Part shown: positions 10,701 through 22,470 of the stretch, piece after piece | Layout of the letters: every line of letters begins with the position of its first letter | Numbering within the stretch: position 1 is the stretch's first letter | Source: Sinohyriopsis cumingii | Taxonomy: Eukaryota > Mollusca > Bivalvia > Unionida > Unionidae | Assembly (NCBI GenBank): GCA_028554795.2 | Contig: CM068826.1 | Coordinates: 106,981,602 to 107,045,601 of the forward strand | Direction of reading: 5' to 3' | Length of the DNA stretch: 64,000 bases | The notes under the pieces: generated by a model | The model's input: only the letters and a program-made list of their open reading frames with translations | Databases searched by the model: none | What the model was told of the DNA's origin: nothing | Program-made: the position numbers and the translations under genes

Positions 10701-13700
10701 GACAAACCCAGGAGTGGAATGCACCTTTATATACCAATTTTATTGACTTGAAGAAAGCTTTTGACATCATACACTGGGAATCCCTGATGAACATACAGAT
10801 ACATTATGGGGTTCCCCAGAAAATTGTAAACATAAAAAGGATTCTGCACAGCAAGTTCTCATGACAAGTAATCTGCAATAATAAACTGACTGAGGCCTTT
10901 GGGAACTGGAGTAAGGCAGGGATTCATTGTCTCCACTTTTGTTCATACTTGGAACTGACTGGATCATGAAGGGTGTGGTCAGTCAGGAAAGAAGGATTCG
11001 CTGGATCCTTACCAGCCTCCTGGATGATCTGGATTTTGCTGATGACACTGCACTGCTCTCACACAGACATCAGGACATGCAAACCAAGAATAAGATCAAT
11101 GACTTGACACACATAGCAAGCAAACTTGGACTGCATATCAGCATCAGGAGGAACAAATACATCAGGAGGAACAACTGAATGATAAAACAGGCTGAATGAA
11201 GAGGAGAAGTAGAAAACTTCACCTATCTTTTTCTATTTGGGCCCCAAAATGACAACCAATAGAGATGCAGAAGAGGAAATACATACAAGAATTTCCAAGG
11301 TCAGTCAAGTAGTTGCATCACTCACAGTACATGGAGGAACAGGAACATCAGTATGAAAACTAACATCAGGCTTTTCAAGAGATATCTCATGAGTACCATA
11401 CCATATGGTGCAGAATCTTGGAAAATGATTACAGTTACGATTACAGACGATTATGATGACAATCGTAATCAGCTCCATGCCTGCCCAGAGTCACCCTCAG
11501 ATCGACCCCAGATGGCCGACAAAAGAGAGGCAGACCCAAAGAGACTTGGAGGAGGAGAGTGGAGAAGGAGATGAAGGAACAAAAGTGGACCCAGGGATGC
11601 CTGGAGAGATGTGCATCAGACAGACCACAGTGGTGAGCTCCAGTTTTGGTCTTACATGCTACTCCATGCAAAGATTAACTAAATTAACACCTTGGGCAGC
11701 TAGATTTGTATATTTGAGTGTCATCAACATAGAATTGGTAAGACACCGGATGTTGGTCTATGACACAGTCACTTGAGAATGGCTGAGAGTATAGGATGAA
11801 AATAATATGGCACTTGAGAGTGGCTGAGTGCAAAGAATGAAGAGAGCGGGGCTGAGAACTTGGCCTTGTGGAACACCAAAACATAAATCAACTGGGCTGG
11901 AATGTTTTCCATTTACATAAATTTGTGTCCTCTTGATTAAGTACGACTTGAACCATAGTAAGGCTGTATCATGAATACCAAATACATGCTGGAGATGATG
12001 AAATTATCATGGCCAATTGTGTCAAATGTCACAGACAAGTAAAGGAGGGTTAGAACTGTAATCTTTCCACTATCCAAAGCAGAGGTCTTTAACTACTCTC
12101 AGAAGGGCAGTTTCAGTACTATGGTGATGGCAATATGCAGATTGTACATTGCTAAAAAGACTATTTTAATTCACATGAAATACATGTTGGGATTTTTTCT
12201 AAGCCTTTTTACATTATTTAAATAAAGGTTAGAAACAGGGTGGTAGTTCTTTGAATCATTTTGGTCAAGTGTTGGTTTCTTCAACTGAGGCTTTACAATG
12301 GTAGTTTTTAAAAATGATGGCAATTACCACAATGAAAGAGAAATATTGATAACATCAGTCAGTGATGGCAACATTGAATCTAAGCACTCAAATATCAGTG
12401 ATGTTGGAATTAGATCAATTTCACATGACTTTGGTGTGTTCTTCATCACAACTGTTATGTACCAAATCCATAGAGACAAGTTCAAATACTGTTAAAAGCT
12501 GTTATGTATATTCTTTATCACAACTGTACAAGTCAACTGAAATTGTGTTGTCAAGCTTATCTTATTGAATTCTGTCATGGAAGAAATTTTCAAGCAGGTC
12601 CAGAAGGTCAACCAGACAGAAGGTCATTGGAAGTGTGGAAGTGGTGTACATTTAAGCCAAATCCTGTAGCCTTACGGTGTTATCTTTTAGCAGTGTGAAA
12701 CTGGTCACCAAGACCATCAGACGTAGAAAACACTTAATTTATACCCTGCACTTGGTTGCTGGGGCCTGTTTGTCAAGCAATAAACACAAACATTTGTCAA
12801 GTTGTACTGATGTAGGAGGTAACAAAGTTAGGTCTCCTTAGATGCCATACATTACTTTGGTTCTACATATCATATTGAGGTTTCTCTAAGTAGCAATCAG
12901 ATATGAAGGGTTAGGGACTGAAATGTTGAGATGGCATATGATACTGGCATCAATAACTTAATTGAAGTATAAGAAATGAAAGGTCCATTCAAAACTATAG
13001 TTGAATGTAGCAGCACTGCACCTTAGCAAGCCCAAACTGCCATTGTTCCTCTAAATTTATAAAAATCCAAACATCATCTCACCATCACCTATCCAGTGAT
13101 TGCTGAGAATGTTGGGTACCACTACTGATATCTTTCCAAGCCAGATCCAGCGGTCGTTTGTGGCCTGCAATGTTTCTTTAAGTGTCATATTTGTCCATTC
13201 CATGATAATTTCAAGCCAGTTTCTGCATTGGTGTCCACTTTTCACTTGGCACATAGTGACAATCCGGTGATACTGGCCATTCTTAATGACTAGATGAAGC
13301 GGCCAAACCATCAAAAGCTTTCTCTTTTTCCAGACTGTAAGGTCACCATGGCATGTGTAATGTGTTAATAATTTTGCCATTTTTATACACACATCAGTAC
13401 ACAAGGTGGAGAATTTATTAAAAATGATGTTATCTCATAAACCTTTCTTGTAATCTTCAACTACCATGAATAATTTTTAGCCATTTGCCTCTTTATTCAC
13501 TATGCATAGTGATATGTATCATATTGCAGGTTGTGTATCTCATTATGTATCAATTCATAGCATAGGTATATTATTTCAACCCTATATCATAGCTACCAAT
13601 GGCTGTGGATGGTACTGTGCACTTCTTCATTTGTTTTGCAGTAGGTGGAGATGCTATTATTGCATTTCAACTTTCAGTGTCTTTGTTTAAAGCGCATGTT

Positions 13701-15265
13701 TAACACCCATACTGAAGCATCAACAGTACCAGTGCTCTCAGTAGACTTTTGTTCTTGGTAGTGATACCTTTGTCTTGTAACAATATCAGGGAGCAGCTAT
13801 AACCAGGGCAATTCAAGATTTTACTTGTATTACTGAACCGTTCATTTATGACGGTACATCCAAAGTATTTGAAGTGTCTTACCCAGCACCTCCAGTTTCT
13901 GGTTGTTGAATGAGATGACATTCTGTAAGAAAGTTCCTTTGTAGTGTTCCAGGGTTTCTGTTATGATGTTCTCCAAGAGGATATTAAACAGCATAAGAAA
14001 AAACAAGCTGCCTTGGCATATTCCCATTTTTGTTGAGAACCACTCACATACTACAATATTTGCATGGACTTTGCTTTCTCAGTTTATTTGAAGTTCTTGG
14101 ATGTGTTGTGAGTTTGTTTCCGTGTTAAACTTTCTCAAAGTAACCCAGAATGCTCCATGTCATACTTGGTCAAGTGCTTTTTTGAAGTCTTATGAATAAG
14201 TGAAACAGTTGATGTTGCACCTACTTGTCTCAAATCAAGCAGAAGTTGAATATCTGCTATGTAATGTGTCTTTCCACAATGAAACCTGCCTGCTCTACAG
14301 CACTGACATCCTCTGTTAGGGGTTTCAGTCTGTTTATGAGAACTTTTCAATTTTCAAGTATACTCAAAAAAAAGCAATGGAGAAACTCTGACTAAAAGTT
14401 GCTATTTAAAAAAAAAAACAGCATGGTACTTAAATTATACATGGGGGGTGGGGGCTGTGAAGGATTTAGGATGTCCCCTTTACAGTCGTTAAGTTACAAT
14501 TGATTAAATGTACTGGTAGTATACAACAATTAGTACAGAGCTGAGAAGGATGTTATCATCAAATATCCCCTTTTTAAAGTTCTATGATGTAAGGTATTGA
14601 CCCTGATATTCATGTTTTGGGGGTTGAGGTCTGCCTAAATTATGGCACTGTGTAGCATATGGACGCATTTTCAAGTTCTATTGGCCTACATTTCAGTTAG
14701 CTGAAATGTGATGGAAGCTGTGAATGCCAAAATCAGATTAAACTGAAGAATGTTTCTTTAACATAAATAAAAATATGTTAGTACTGAAGAAAATGTTTAG
14801 ATAGCTGTGTTTCATTCAAGATGCTTATAACGCTTTTACTTAAAATGGGACATGAAAACAAGTCCATTTTCTTGTGTGAGAATTTGAATATACTGGAAAG
14901 AAAGAAACAACATCAGATTAAGTAAAGTCTGACAAAACATTATGACTTTAATTTGAAGAGAAGTGTAAATATGGGATGCCAAGTGTGTGAGATGTTCCTG
15001 AAAATCTGACTTTTAGTTCCGATGTTAATCGACACTGGAACACGCTTCACAGCACCTTTATTTAGACAGTAATACCTCGACCCCAATACATAAATATCAG
15101 AGTCAATGTCTTACACTGTAGGACAACCCTTTTAACTGACAGAATAAAGTGTCTATTAGCCACTTCCATGAGTCTGTATCTAAAGAAAAAAAAGTATTTC
15201 TGCATTGAAAATACACTATTCATTCCGTTATCCGTTTTGGAATTTTTATATTTTTATTATTATTA

Positions 15266-15304
<39 letters not shown>

Positions 15305-15640
15305 GGTTTTCTATGAATTTCCTGGCTGAGGAGCGATAGCTACAGAAAACCCAATAAAAAAGAAACCAATGACACCTTTAAAGTTATGTTTTACAGAGGT
15401 AATCTCTCTAAGAAGCATTGACATCTCCTTAAACACATTAAATAATACAATGCCACATTTTAACTGACATTTCATCGACAACATCATATTGATAACATCG
15501 ACGACTACAGAAACGACACGTGACTATGTCAAGCTGTTACAGGGGGAGTCAACGTCACCCGACATGGGTGAAAAATTTCAACGCAAAAATAATTACCTCC
15601 TGTCAAGCTTTCCAAACAACCTAGAAAAGCAACATCCCAT
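7690..15640 (-). CDS. Putative microexon gene with MGCC acylation-type N terminus
   Basis: I do not recognise this protein. Three exons join in phase on the minus strand: 15,597-15,640, 8,215-8,266 and 7,690-7,710. The result starts MGCCFSRLFGKLDR, then R, then RKYLSTRYDVERESSVE, then FENLMDD. Gly2 followed by Cys3-Cys4 fits N-myristoylation plus palmitoylation, so membrane anchoring is likely; this is inference from the motif. The start has a good context (gaaaATGG) and lies in the only CpG-richer, promoter-like patch of the region, with a tiny upstream reading frame (ATG ATG AGC TAG). Exon 1 ends after two codon bases and exon 2 begins with the single base needed. Exons 2 and 3 end in phase 0. 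Intron 1 (7.3 kb) is filled with LINE fragments. Further exons probably lie to the left (candidate at 4,454-4,479). The model could be wrong because the exons are so short. Confidence 0.45.
8215..8266 (-). CDS. MGCC gene, exon 2 (52 bp)
   Basis: Acceptor 'tattttaaatag' and donor 'gtgggt'. One base completes the Arg codon from exon 1; the rest reads RKYLSTRYDVERESSVE and ends on a codon border. The sequence is basic at the start and acidic at the end. The other two frames either stop or fail to fit exon 1. Confidence 0.45.
8679..8735 (+). other. G-rich tract, possible G-quadruplex
   Basis: Runs GGGG, GGGGG, GGG and GGG are separated by loops of 6, 3 and 1 bases at 8,679-8,703, meeting the usual G3+N1-7 pattern, with three more G-runs just downstream. 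It is isolated in an AT-rich intron. Confidence 0.5.
9070..9260 (+). repeat. Dispersed repeat 'atccattcatacttg' family, copy 1
   Basis: The ordered phrases 'tatccacaaactgg', 'atccattcatacttgt', 'atgttcacaa' and 'gaatgctgat' recur at 22,205-22,470 in the same order and orientation. I associate such repeats with molluscan non-coding DNA. Confidence 0.5.
9715..12500 (-). mobile_element. CR1/L2-like LINE, copy A1 (interrupted, degraded)
   Basis: Minus-strand reverse transcriptase pieces appear in correct order: DPIPTSL-like (about 12,380-12,420), VKPQLKKP and the YHPVSNL segment (about 12,225-12,300), a TALLRVV-like stretch (about 12,100), YVDDTQIYKSS at the catalytic YxDD (near 11,720), DDKTNAIL (about 10,370), and the C-terminal YLSDLTHVYTPSRNL (9,850-9,900). 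The reading frame has many stops and shifts, so it is a dead copy. A second LINE (10,465-11,683) sits inside it between the YxDD box and the following segment. A related copy at 59,094-60,358 is not interrupted there. Confidence 0.75.
10465..11683 (+). mobile_element. Second LINE fragment inserted into copy A1
   Basis: The plus strand carries a different reverse transcriptase: NWRGITLLS, EQAGIRPR, FIDLKKAFD, GVRQG, then DLDFADDTALLSH (about 11,022-11,060), YGAESW, and the C-terminal KRGRPKETWRRRVE (about 11,520-11,565). These are the usual markers of the widespread invertebrate endonuclease-reverse transcriptase LINE; I leave its clade open. The fragment is 5' truncated and broken by stops. 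A short ACACCTT at both joints may be its target duplication. Copy A2 near 60,050 shows the uninterrupted host sequence. Confidence 0.75.
13057..14350 (-). mobile_element. Third LINE fragment (degraded)
   Basis: Minus-strand pieces follow the same order as the C-terminal two thirds of an endonuclease-reverse transcriptase: a VEQAGFHCGK-like segment (about 14,290), GICQGSLFFLMLFNILLENI (about 13,960-14,020), HFKYFGCTVINE (about 13,845-13,885), then WKKRKLL and RNWLEIIMEWT (13,190-13,340), ending ISVVVP. The catalytic YADD region is not readable. Frames change repeatedly, so it is old. It differs from both LINEs just to its left. Confidence 0.65.
14351..15596. other. Intron spacer with microsatellite
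   Basis: Nothing coding seen. An (ATT)n microsatellite with one ATTGTT interruption lies at 15,254-15,303. Sequence from about 15,450 rightward becomes CpG-richer, merging with the promoter-like patch. Confidence 0.5.
15597..15640 (-). CDS. MGCC gene, first coding exon
   Basis: ATG at 15,640 with donor GGAG|gtaatt. The exon encodes MGCCFSRLFGKLDR plus two bases of the next codon. Gly2, Cys3 and Cys4 followed by basic and hydrophobic residues form a typical dual-acylation membrane anchor. A four-codon upstream frame (MMS stop) lies about 25 bp before it. Confidence 0.45.
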
Positions 15641-15870
15641 TTTCTAAATTCGCTAGCTCATCATAAAATGTGTTTGTTTGCCGTTTTTCTTTCGTAAGTA
15701 CTCAAAACGATAAACACGAACGGGATACCATAATCTACAAGCAGACAACTTCCTAATCGCGGCTAAAAACGGAAAAACATGGGAAATAACTCATTTAACA
15801 GAGACTAATGCAGGAACAGGGTCTCGATACGGATAACTCCTTGGTTTTTCCTGAGAAAAATGTAGAGATG
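15641..15870 (-). promoter_or_regulatory. Promoter-like CpG-richer 5' region of the MGCC gene
   Basis: Compared with the surrounding CpG-poor DNA, this stretch is clearly richer in CG dinucleotides (for example 'aatcgcggctaaaaacgg' and 'cacgaacggg' on the + strand) and free of recognisable repeats. It lies immediately upstream of the candidate start codon on the minus strand. No TATA box is evident. Promoter function is inferred. Confidence 0.35.
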
Positions 15871-17210
15871 AGTGTAAAAGAAGGCAAATCAATCCTGAAT
15901 AATAAAAAAATAAATTAAAAGGTATAAATTACCAAATTACGAGACTACAAAATGATAATTTTTCTACTGAAGGAAATTATAAACCTTTTGCAAGCTAACA
16001 ATTGTCATACAGATTTAGCAATGATCCTAGCTTGCCAAATATTGGGGATGAAAATATTAAGATACATGGAAGTTGATACAGAATTCATTAAGCAAACTGT
16101 ATGTTGTAAATAAGGTGCATTTACTGAATTCAAACAAAAAACGAATGACCCATGCATATTGCCATTACATAATATGGTTAGATTAAATTGTTTAAAAAAA
16201 CAAGATTTTACAAAACTAGTTTGACTGGAAACTGCAGCTTCTGTTTTATTCTTTAAAATCATGTATGAAAAAAATAAATATAGAAACTACGAATTTGATT
16301 TAAAAACAAAATACTTTTGTTTGTAATTATTATTTTTACAGCTAAGATCCCAGCAAAGAATTTAGTTCATGTAGTGTATTTTCCATGAATTTCCAGAATG
16401 TTCGCCAATTTAAGCCATGTACACAGGAGCAATCATAATGTTCATTGATTTAGATTGCTGTGTGCATAGAACTGCCAGAATGTTAATTGTTTTACATAGC
16501 TGTGCATATGGTAACTGCCATAATGTTAATTGATTTACACAGCTGTACAAATAGAACAAAAATAATAAATGACAAGTATCATGAATAACCTAACAAGTTT
16601 ATGTTTTTATTTGTCTTTACTTTTGTCCTTTCTGCATGACTCAGAATGTACTAAATGGGAAGCTGTATTCATATAATGATACTGTTAAAGATGTATGAAA
16701 ATAAACAGGCTAATTTGTGGCTTAATTTCTACTGGTCACTTCATCCAGTTTATAAAGAAAATAGATTCTCAATTCTGCTGTGACATCAGTAATCATTATC
16801 TATTATTTCTTTGGCCAGAAGATAAGTTAATTAAGGAGCTAAAAGACTGCTTTTTCCATCGTGTCCTCATAAACTTTAAACCAACAAAGTCATCCTTCTC
16901 AGTTGAAAAAAGGACCATGTGGGATTGATATTGATCACAGTTGACAATTTAACCAAACAGGCCTAATGATTAAGTGTTGAGATCATCCTGTGTAAACTAT
17001 CCAAACCATTCAATTTAATATAAATTTTAATTTTGTCCCTAACATCAACAAATTCTTCCTGAAGATAAAGGCATAATTAATATACATGGTCCTGTGTTCA
17101 TAATCAAAGTCATCCATGAACTTGATGATAATAAGCTCAGCTAATTAGATGCAAGATCGCCTCAGTAATATGCACTAATCCTGCTTAATTTAAAAATTGC
17201 ACAAGATCTC
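15871..17210. other. Spacer with a triplicated ~58-bp repeat
   Basis: Mostly AT-rich and unannotated. At 16,395-16,555 three imperfect direct copies carry 'gaatgtt', 'attgatttacacagctgt' and 'cat/aaata'. No gene seen. Confidence 0.45.
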
Positions 17211-17219
17211 GATGATATA

Positions 17220-17350
17220 AGCCTGCACTCCAATTTTCATGAAAATCAGATCAAAATGATGGATTCCAGAGTGATATTGATTATATAAGCATATATTCTA
17301 ACATTCATGTAAACTGAATCACAAATATGGCTTCCAGAGTGGTAGAAAGC
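17220..17350 (+). repeat. Dispersed 'cttccagagtggt' repeat
   Basis: Two imperfect ~90-bp copies carry 'ttcatgaaaatcagatcaaa' or 'attcatgtaaactgaatcac', followed by 'atgg(a/c)ttccagagtg'. This pattern is familiar from molluscan intergenic repeats. Confidence 0.4.
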
Positions 17351-18440
17351 TCAGCTGATCATGACTCTGGTCCCTGGCTTATGGAAAACTAACCTACACA
17401 GCATGGTGACAAAAACACAGCACAGACCATCAGTAGCCCATGCCATTATCAAAACACTCACTGGTTCGATCAGGGACAGGAACAATTCCAAAGAAGTCAT
17501 CAAAGAAGCTGCTGGAATCTTTCAACAGTTGTGCACAGGTTGGGTCACGGACACACCCACGTATTATGCACTTGTGCATGAATTGATCAATGACAATTAT
17601 GATAGTGCATAACAATGGACCATGGACTACTCACAGAAATTAACTCTGCAATGAAATGTCTGGTCACAAAAAAAAACAGTCAGTCAAGCATCTGATCGGA
17701 TTGATTTGGAGGTCTACCAGCAAAAAATCTGCTCATGCCTGATTGGAATGTCATCAGTATTCCTGTGGGCATATACAAAATTTAAGCAGCAGATCAAGAA
17801 ATATCATGAACAAATAATCCAAGATTACCATTATCATCCCCTAACCAATTCTGAGTTCCACCATTGAAATATCCACCAAGGGTTACATGTGCATGGCTGG
17901 CATTGTCACCTCATTCATCAAAACTATGCTGGTATGTCTCATGTCAACATGGGTGAGTTAACACACAATAATTCTACTAATCATGATGGTCATCATATCA
18001 ACCCCAGCATCATCAATATCATGTCAATGCTTGTTGTCAGTCAAATGTGTGACACCAATGTGTGAAACTGTCAGTCATTGTTGGGACAGCAAGCAAGCCA
18101 GTGGTACATTTTATACAGGTGTACATTTTATACAGGGGTACATTTTATACAGTTTCTCCTCAGATAAGTCTCCAGGTAATCTGAATTCAGTCATGCTGAC
18201 TAACGTGGTTTATTTGTAGTGCAACAACAACACATTGGTGAAGTTGAGGTTGCCACTGACAGATCAGAATGGGCATCTACTCAATTTACATGGGAAAGAA
18301 TTCATGATCAGTCTGTACACATCATGACATGGCCATCTAGTGGCATGCACATATGTTGCCAACAGCTTCAGCTGCCATACAACTCAAGCTGCCACAATCA
18401 GTCACCAGTGACAACAATGAATAAACAAATGATGATCAAG

Positions 18441-18758
18441 CATATCTAATCATCAGTTGCCCATGCTGTTAATAAATTCACACATACCTGTATGCAACAC
18501 CATTTACGGCAATGGTCTCAAGTGAAACTGTCACAAGTCTGTTCAGAATAATGGTCCCAAAAGCACGTGTAATCATTAAACAAATAAGTAAAGTTAAATT
18601 ACAGAGTACCACTGACATGCCCCTTGGGGATCACAAAAATAATAAAAAGTACATCAGAGAAATGCACTTGCACCTGCTTAAGCCATTGGTTGCCCAGTGG
18701 TGGCTGGTTACTGGCAACTGGTGACTTTCCCATTAGTGGGCCAATATCCAGTGCTGCA
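18441..18758 (+). repeat. Direct repeat, left copy, at the capsid fossil
   Basis: Near-identical over about 318 bp to 21,018-21,343, in the same orientation, from 'catatctaatcatcagttg' to 'caatatccagtgctgca'. The right copy contains a stretch for a small membrane protein on the minus strand. Confidence 0.85.
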
Positions 18759-21017
18759 GCTGGCAACATTATGGCGAATTTGATTACAGGCAGCAAACTG
18801 GTTTGATGAACATTAGAACATATATAATGGTAACGTTCAAGTGCATATCCAATCCTGCATTTGACATGGACATGTCAGTGCTCAAAGACAAGTCCGTGCA
18901 TGATTGTTAATATTGTTCTTATGATGTGAATGTGCCTAATGAATGAGTGTGAATAGAACTGCAGTTTGTAGACACAAGCAGATACTTTCTCCCTGCAGAG
19001 GTATTTATAAAGGTTGAGAGACAACTAGTCTATAGCACAAACAGAAATCAATACAATCCCACACATATCATCCAGACTGCATTTGTCAAGAACAGAATAA
19101 TGGCATTATTCAGTAGCACCCAATAATCATTGATGGAAAAGAAACTGAACAATGTTGAAATGGACATGATGATCCTTGGACTCACTTGCTACATTGATGA
19201 CTTTATAATTTTTGCAGTGCAGGCCTGTCAACGATGTTTGCTGAGGATCAACCAGGTCACAATCCGTATAACCTAGTGGTTATTCATCTGGATCGTCTAA
19301 CTCATGATGATACACAGTACAAAGGGATGTGATGTTGCACAGCTCCAATAACAATTTCAACCAGCAATTTCACATCACATCAAACACAACTCTGATGCTC
19401 AGTTTTCATGTGTGATTTTAATGTTACATATTTTCAGGTTTTGCAAGTTCATCAGAAAAGTTATTTTTGGTACCAAAACAGAGATCACATTGACACAACA
19501 TGGCAGTGATAGCAACGCAAAGCATTACAGCATGCTGTTGGGGTAAATGATGGTGAATTCATACTGTCAAAACTGTCTCTGTGGATGCCCATATCGACAC
19601 CATTGCTCGCAGAAGAATAACAATACCTGTCATTCATGTTGTCAGGTGGTGAATCTACATTGTCATGGGTGACTATGATGTCTAGCACAGTTCAGAGCAC
19701 AGTGGTGGGTAAATTTATATCATTAAAGAACACGACAGTTTAATAGGCAAACTGAGCTGGAAACCCATTTGACTGACTTAATTTCACTGAGGTGTCACTG
19801 GGGTGTCACTGGGATGAACCCTCATTAAGAACCATCACAAGAAGTTCTGTTAAACTTTGAAGACGTGTGCTACCACAGACTAATGTTATTCATGGGGTGA
19901 GATCAAAACATCAACACAGGACTGCAGAATTTTTACGCAGATTTCTTGACACTGTATCTGATTTATTACTTTTAACTGCAACATCTGGATTTGCCCTTGC
20001 AAAATGTCATTGATATACATTTTTGAGCCTGCATGGGTGCACTGCAGGTGGTTAATACCTGCTATAGATGTATCATCATGACCTTATCATTATTGGGGTA
20101 GGTGGACAAATGTAGGTCATTGATGCACCTGTGGAGAATATGTAAGCAGTGGTGGTGTGTTAATAGACACAAACGATCACACAAGGTGTCTATTAAAAAC
20201 ACATGGGGACATAGATGAATAAACATGTCATGCAAAAACAAGGAGGTCACACTGTCACAAAATCAGCTGGTAAAATTGAGATCCATTGAGCATATTGCAT
20301 GTCCTTTAAGCTGTCCCACATGGCTATGTCTGGTAATGGGCCAAATAAACTGCCATTGATGACATTGCAAGCAAACCAAGTATATGCAGTCAGATGAGCA
20401 ACTAATGAGGTTACACTGAATACGTCTGCAGCTGAAGATGCTGTGGCAGCAAAGCACAGAAGTATATTTCCATTGTTGGTAGCAATCTAATCAAAAGTGG
20501 TTGCACTTGATGCCGCAGTATAGAATATTGCAAAATGCAACAGGGGGCAGGTTTGGCCACCAATGCACAAACAAGTAACCAGTAGCCCAAGGTGCTGTTG
20601 TTGTTTTTTTTTTTACTGCAAAACCTGCTTGGTCTTGCCTTGATGTTCTGGCACAAAAAAAGTCAAGGACTTTTATCAACCACACAGAGGAGAACCAGAA
20701 CAAGACTAAGATTCAATTGCATGTGACACATGAACATGTGCCGCCATTATCCAGCTTTGATATGTTATAAATAACAAACAGGCAGAGAAACATTTCTGTA
20801 TGGTTCTCATGCACAGCAAATTACCCACACAGCCATTGACTGATGCATGTGGTTATAGTTTAACTGATGCTGTTCATTTATTGCAGTGATATCCATTATT
20901 TTAATATAATCATGATAATCAACATAATACATGTACTTGTTTTTGTAAACAAGTATTATAACTCAATATCAGTCATCCTGTAAATGGTTCTGTTTAGCAC
21001 GGTAAAGTTCATGAATG

Positions 21018-21343
21018 CATATCTAATCATCAATTGCCCATGCTGTTAATAAATTCACACATACCTGTATGCAACACCATTTATGGTAATGGTCTCAAGT
21101 GACACTGTCACAGGTCTGTTCAGAATAATGGTCCCAAAAGCACTTGCAATCACTAAACAAATAAGTAAAGTTAAATTACAGAATACCACTGACATGCCCA
21201 AGAGGATCACAAAAGAAATAAAAAGTGCATCACAGAAATGACTTTGTGCACTTGCACGTGCATAAGCCATTGGTTGCCCAGTGGTGTCTGGTTTCCTGGC
21301 AACTGGCAACTGTTCCATTAGTGGGCCAATATCCAGTGCTGCA
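21018..21343 (+). repeat. Direct repeat, right copy, at the capsid fossil
   Basis: Partner of 18,441-18,758, at a distance of 2,577 bp. On the minus strand it encodes part of a small protein with DTTGQPMAYARASA followed by two hydrophobic membrane segments. The high similarity of the two copies contrasts with the decay of the capsid region between them. Confidence 0.85.
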
Positions 21344-21370
21344 ATCATTTGTACACATATCTCACCCAAG

Positions 21371-22204
21371 TTGTTTGTTTTGCCAACTTTGATATTTTCT
21401 CTTGGATTCTTTCATGTTGACTAGATATAATTATGTGGCATTAGCTTATATTTAATGGTTTTGTAATTTATTTTTACCATACTCACACACATGAAGACAC
21501 TTATGGTGCACACAAGGATCATTATATTGTTAACCAGGCATGCAAGAACTACACATAACCATGTGTGGGGTGGGATCGGGGTCACCATGCTTGCAATTAA
21601 TAATTAATACCTGTACATGTTTGTTTCTTTCAGCCTGAGACATCCATGTGTAACCTTTCTGCAAACTTCAGTTGGGATCCGCAGATCTGCGCGATACATG
21701 AGTGTTTGAAGAATGCTAACCAGGCAAGCCAGCAACTACACATACCACATTGCAAAGCAACCCCAGTGGTACAAAGGTGGGGCCACCCTAGCTGCTGCTA
21801 CATCAATAAAGGTCTATTTGTGAATTCCCATGCTGATATGAGGAAAAGCATTAACAGACTTTTCATGATGACTGCTGTGGTGGCCATACTGGATATCTGA
21901 GCAGTCAAATTTGTTGAGACTCAGCTAGACCTTTGAAGAATGAGTGTGTAAAGTCAGAACATCAGATATTGGGTGAAGGACAATAAACAGGGGACAACAG
22001 AGAACAGGCCATTCCATCAGCTTTTTTAGTCTATGACCAGCAAAGCTCAAAAATTATCTTGAGATAAGAAAAAAGAAAAATGGGAAAAGAAATATTCTGG
22101 CTCACAAAAAAATCCCCGACCCCCTACTAAAATTTAAATCATTGGTCCCTATTATTTTGAGGAGAGAAAGAAAAACAAAATTATTGATGCGACATTATTC
22201 AAAT
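21371..22204. other. Unassigned spacer
   Basis: Contains an 84-codon open stretch on the plus strand (21,646-21,900) with several Cys and His residues (for example HPSCCYINKG) but no recognisable family and no splice support. The phrase 'gctgtggtggccatactgga' near 21,872 recurs in modified form near 58,520, suggesting another dispersed repeat. Confidence 0.3.
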
Positions 22205-22470
22205 TTTTTCAAACATATCCACAGACTGGATTAAATATTAAAAAAAATCCATTCATACTTGTTTGTGTTTTCATGCTTACAAGTCGATACAACAGAAATC
22301 TTTAGTAAAGACCATTGACCATAAAAATTTATGTCAGAGTGCTGACTATCAACTTCATCATTAGAATGCAACCAAATACATAGACTGGTAAAAAGATTCA
22401 CATGTATATGTATAAGTCACTGTGTTCATAAGATCATTGAACTTAAAAAATGCAACCAATGACATTAGAG
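22205..22470 (+). repeat. Dispersed repeat 'atccattcatacttg' family, copy 2
   Basis: Shares ordered phrases with 9,070-9,260 ('tatccacagactgg', 'atccattcatacttgt', 'agtgctgacta'). Confidence 0.5.

Larger units (their letters stand above)
17360..21370 (+). mobile_element. Polinton-like capsid-bearing fossil
   Basis: On the plus strand between about 18,940 and 19,560, several conserved segments of a double-jelly-roll major capsid protein of the kind carried by Polinton-like elements can be recognised. Examples are RYFLPAEVFIKVERQLV, MALFSS, a CYIDDF turn, and FCKFIRKVIFGTKTEI. A small membrane protein is recognisable on the minus strand at the right edge (about 21,060-21,370). Outer limits are uncertain. 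It is clearly broken, with many breaks, and old. Two ~320-bp direct repeats frame the capsid part. Confidence 0.55.

Noticed and set aside
11720-11760. YVDDTQ motif as a host telomerase or polymerase gene
   Set aside because: Flanking segments match a LINE, and a related copy lies near 60,100.
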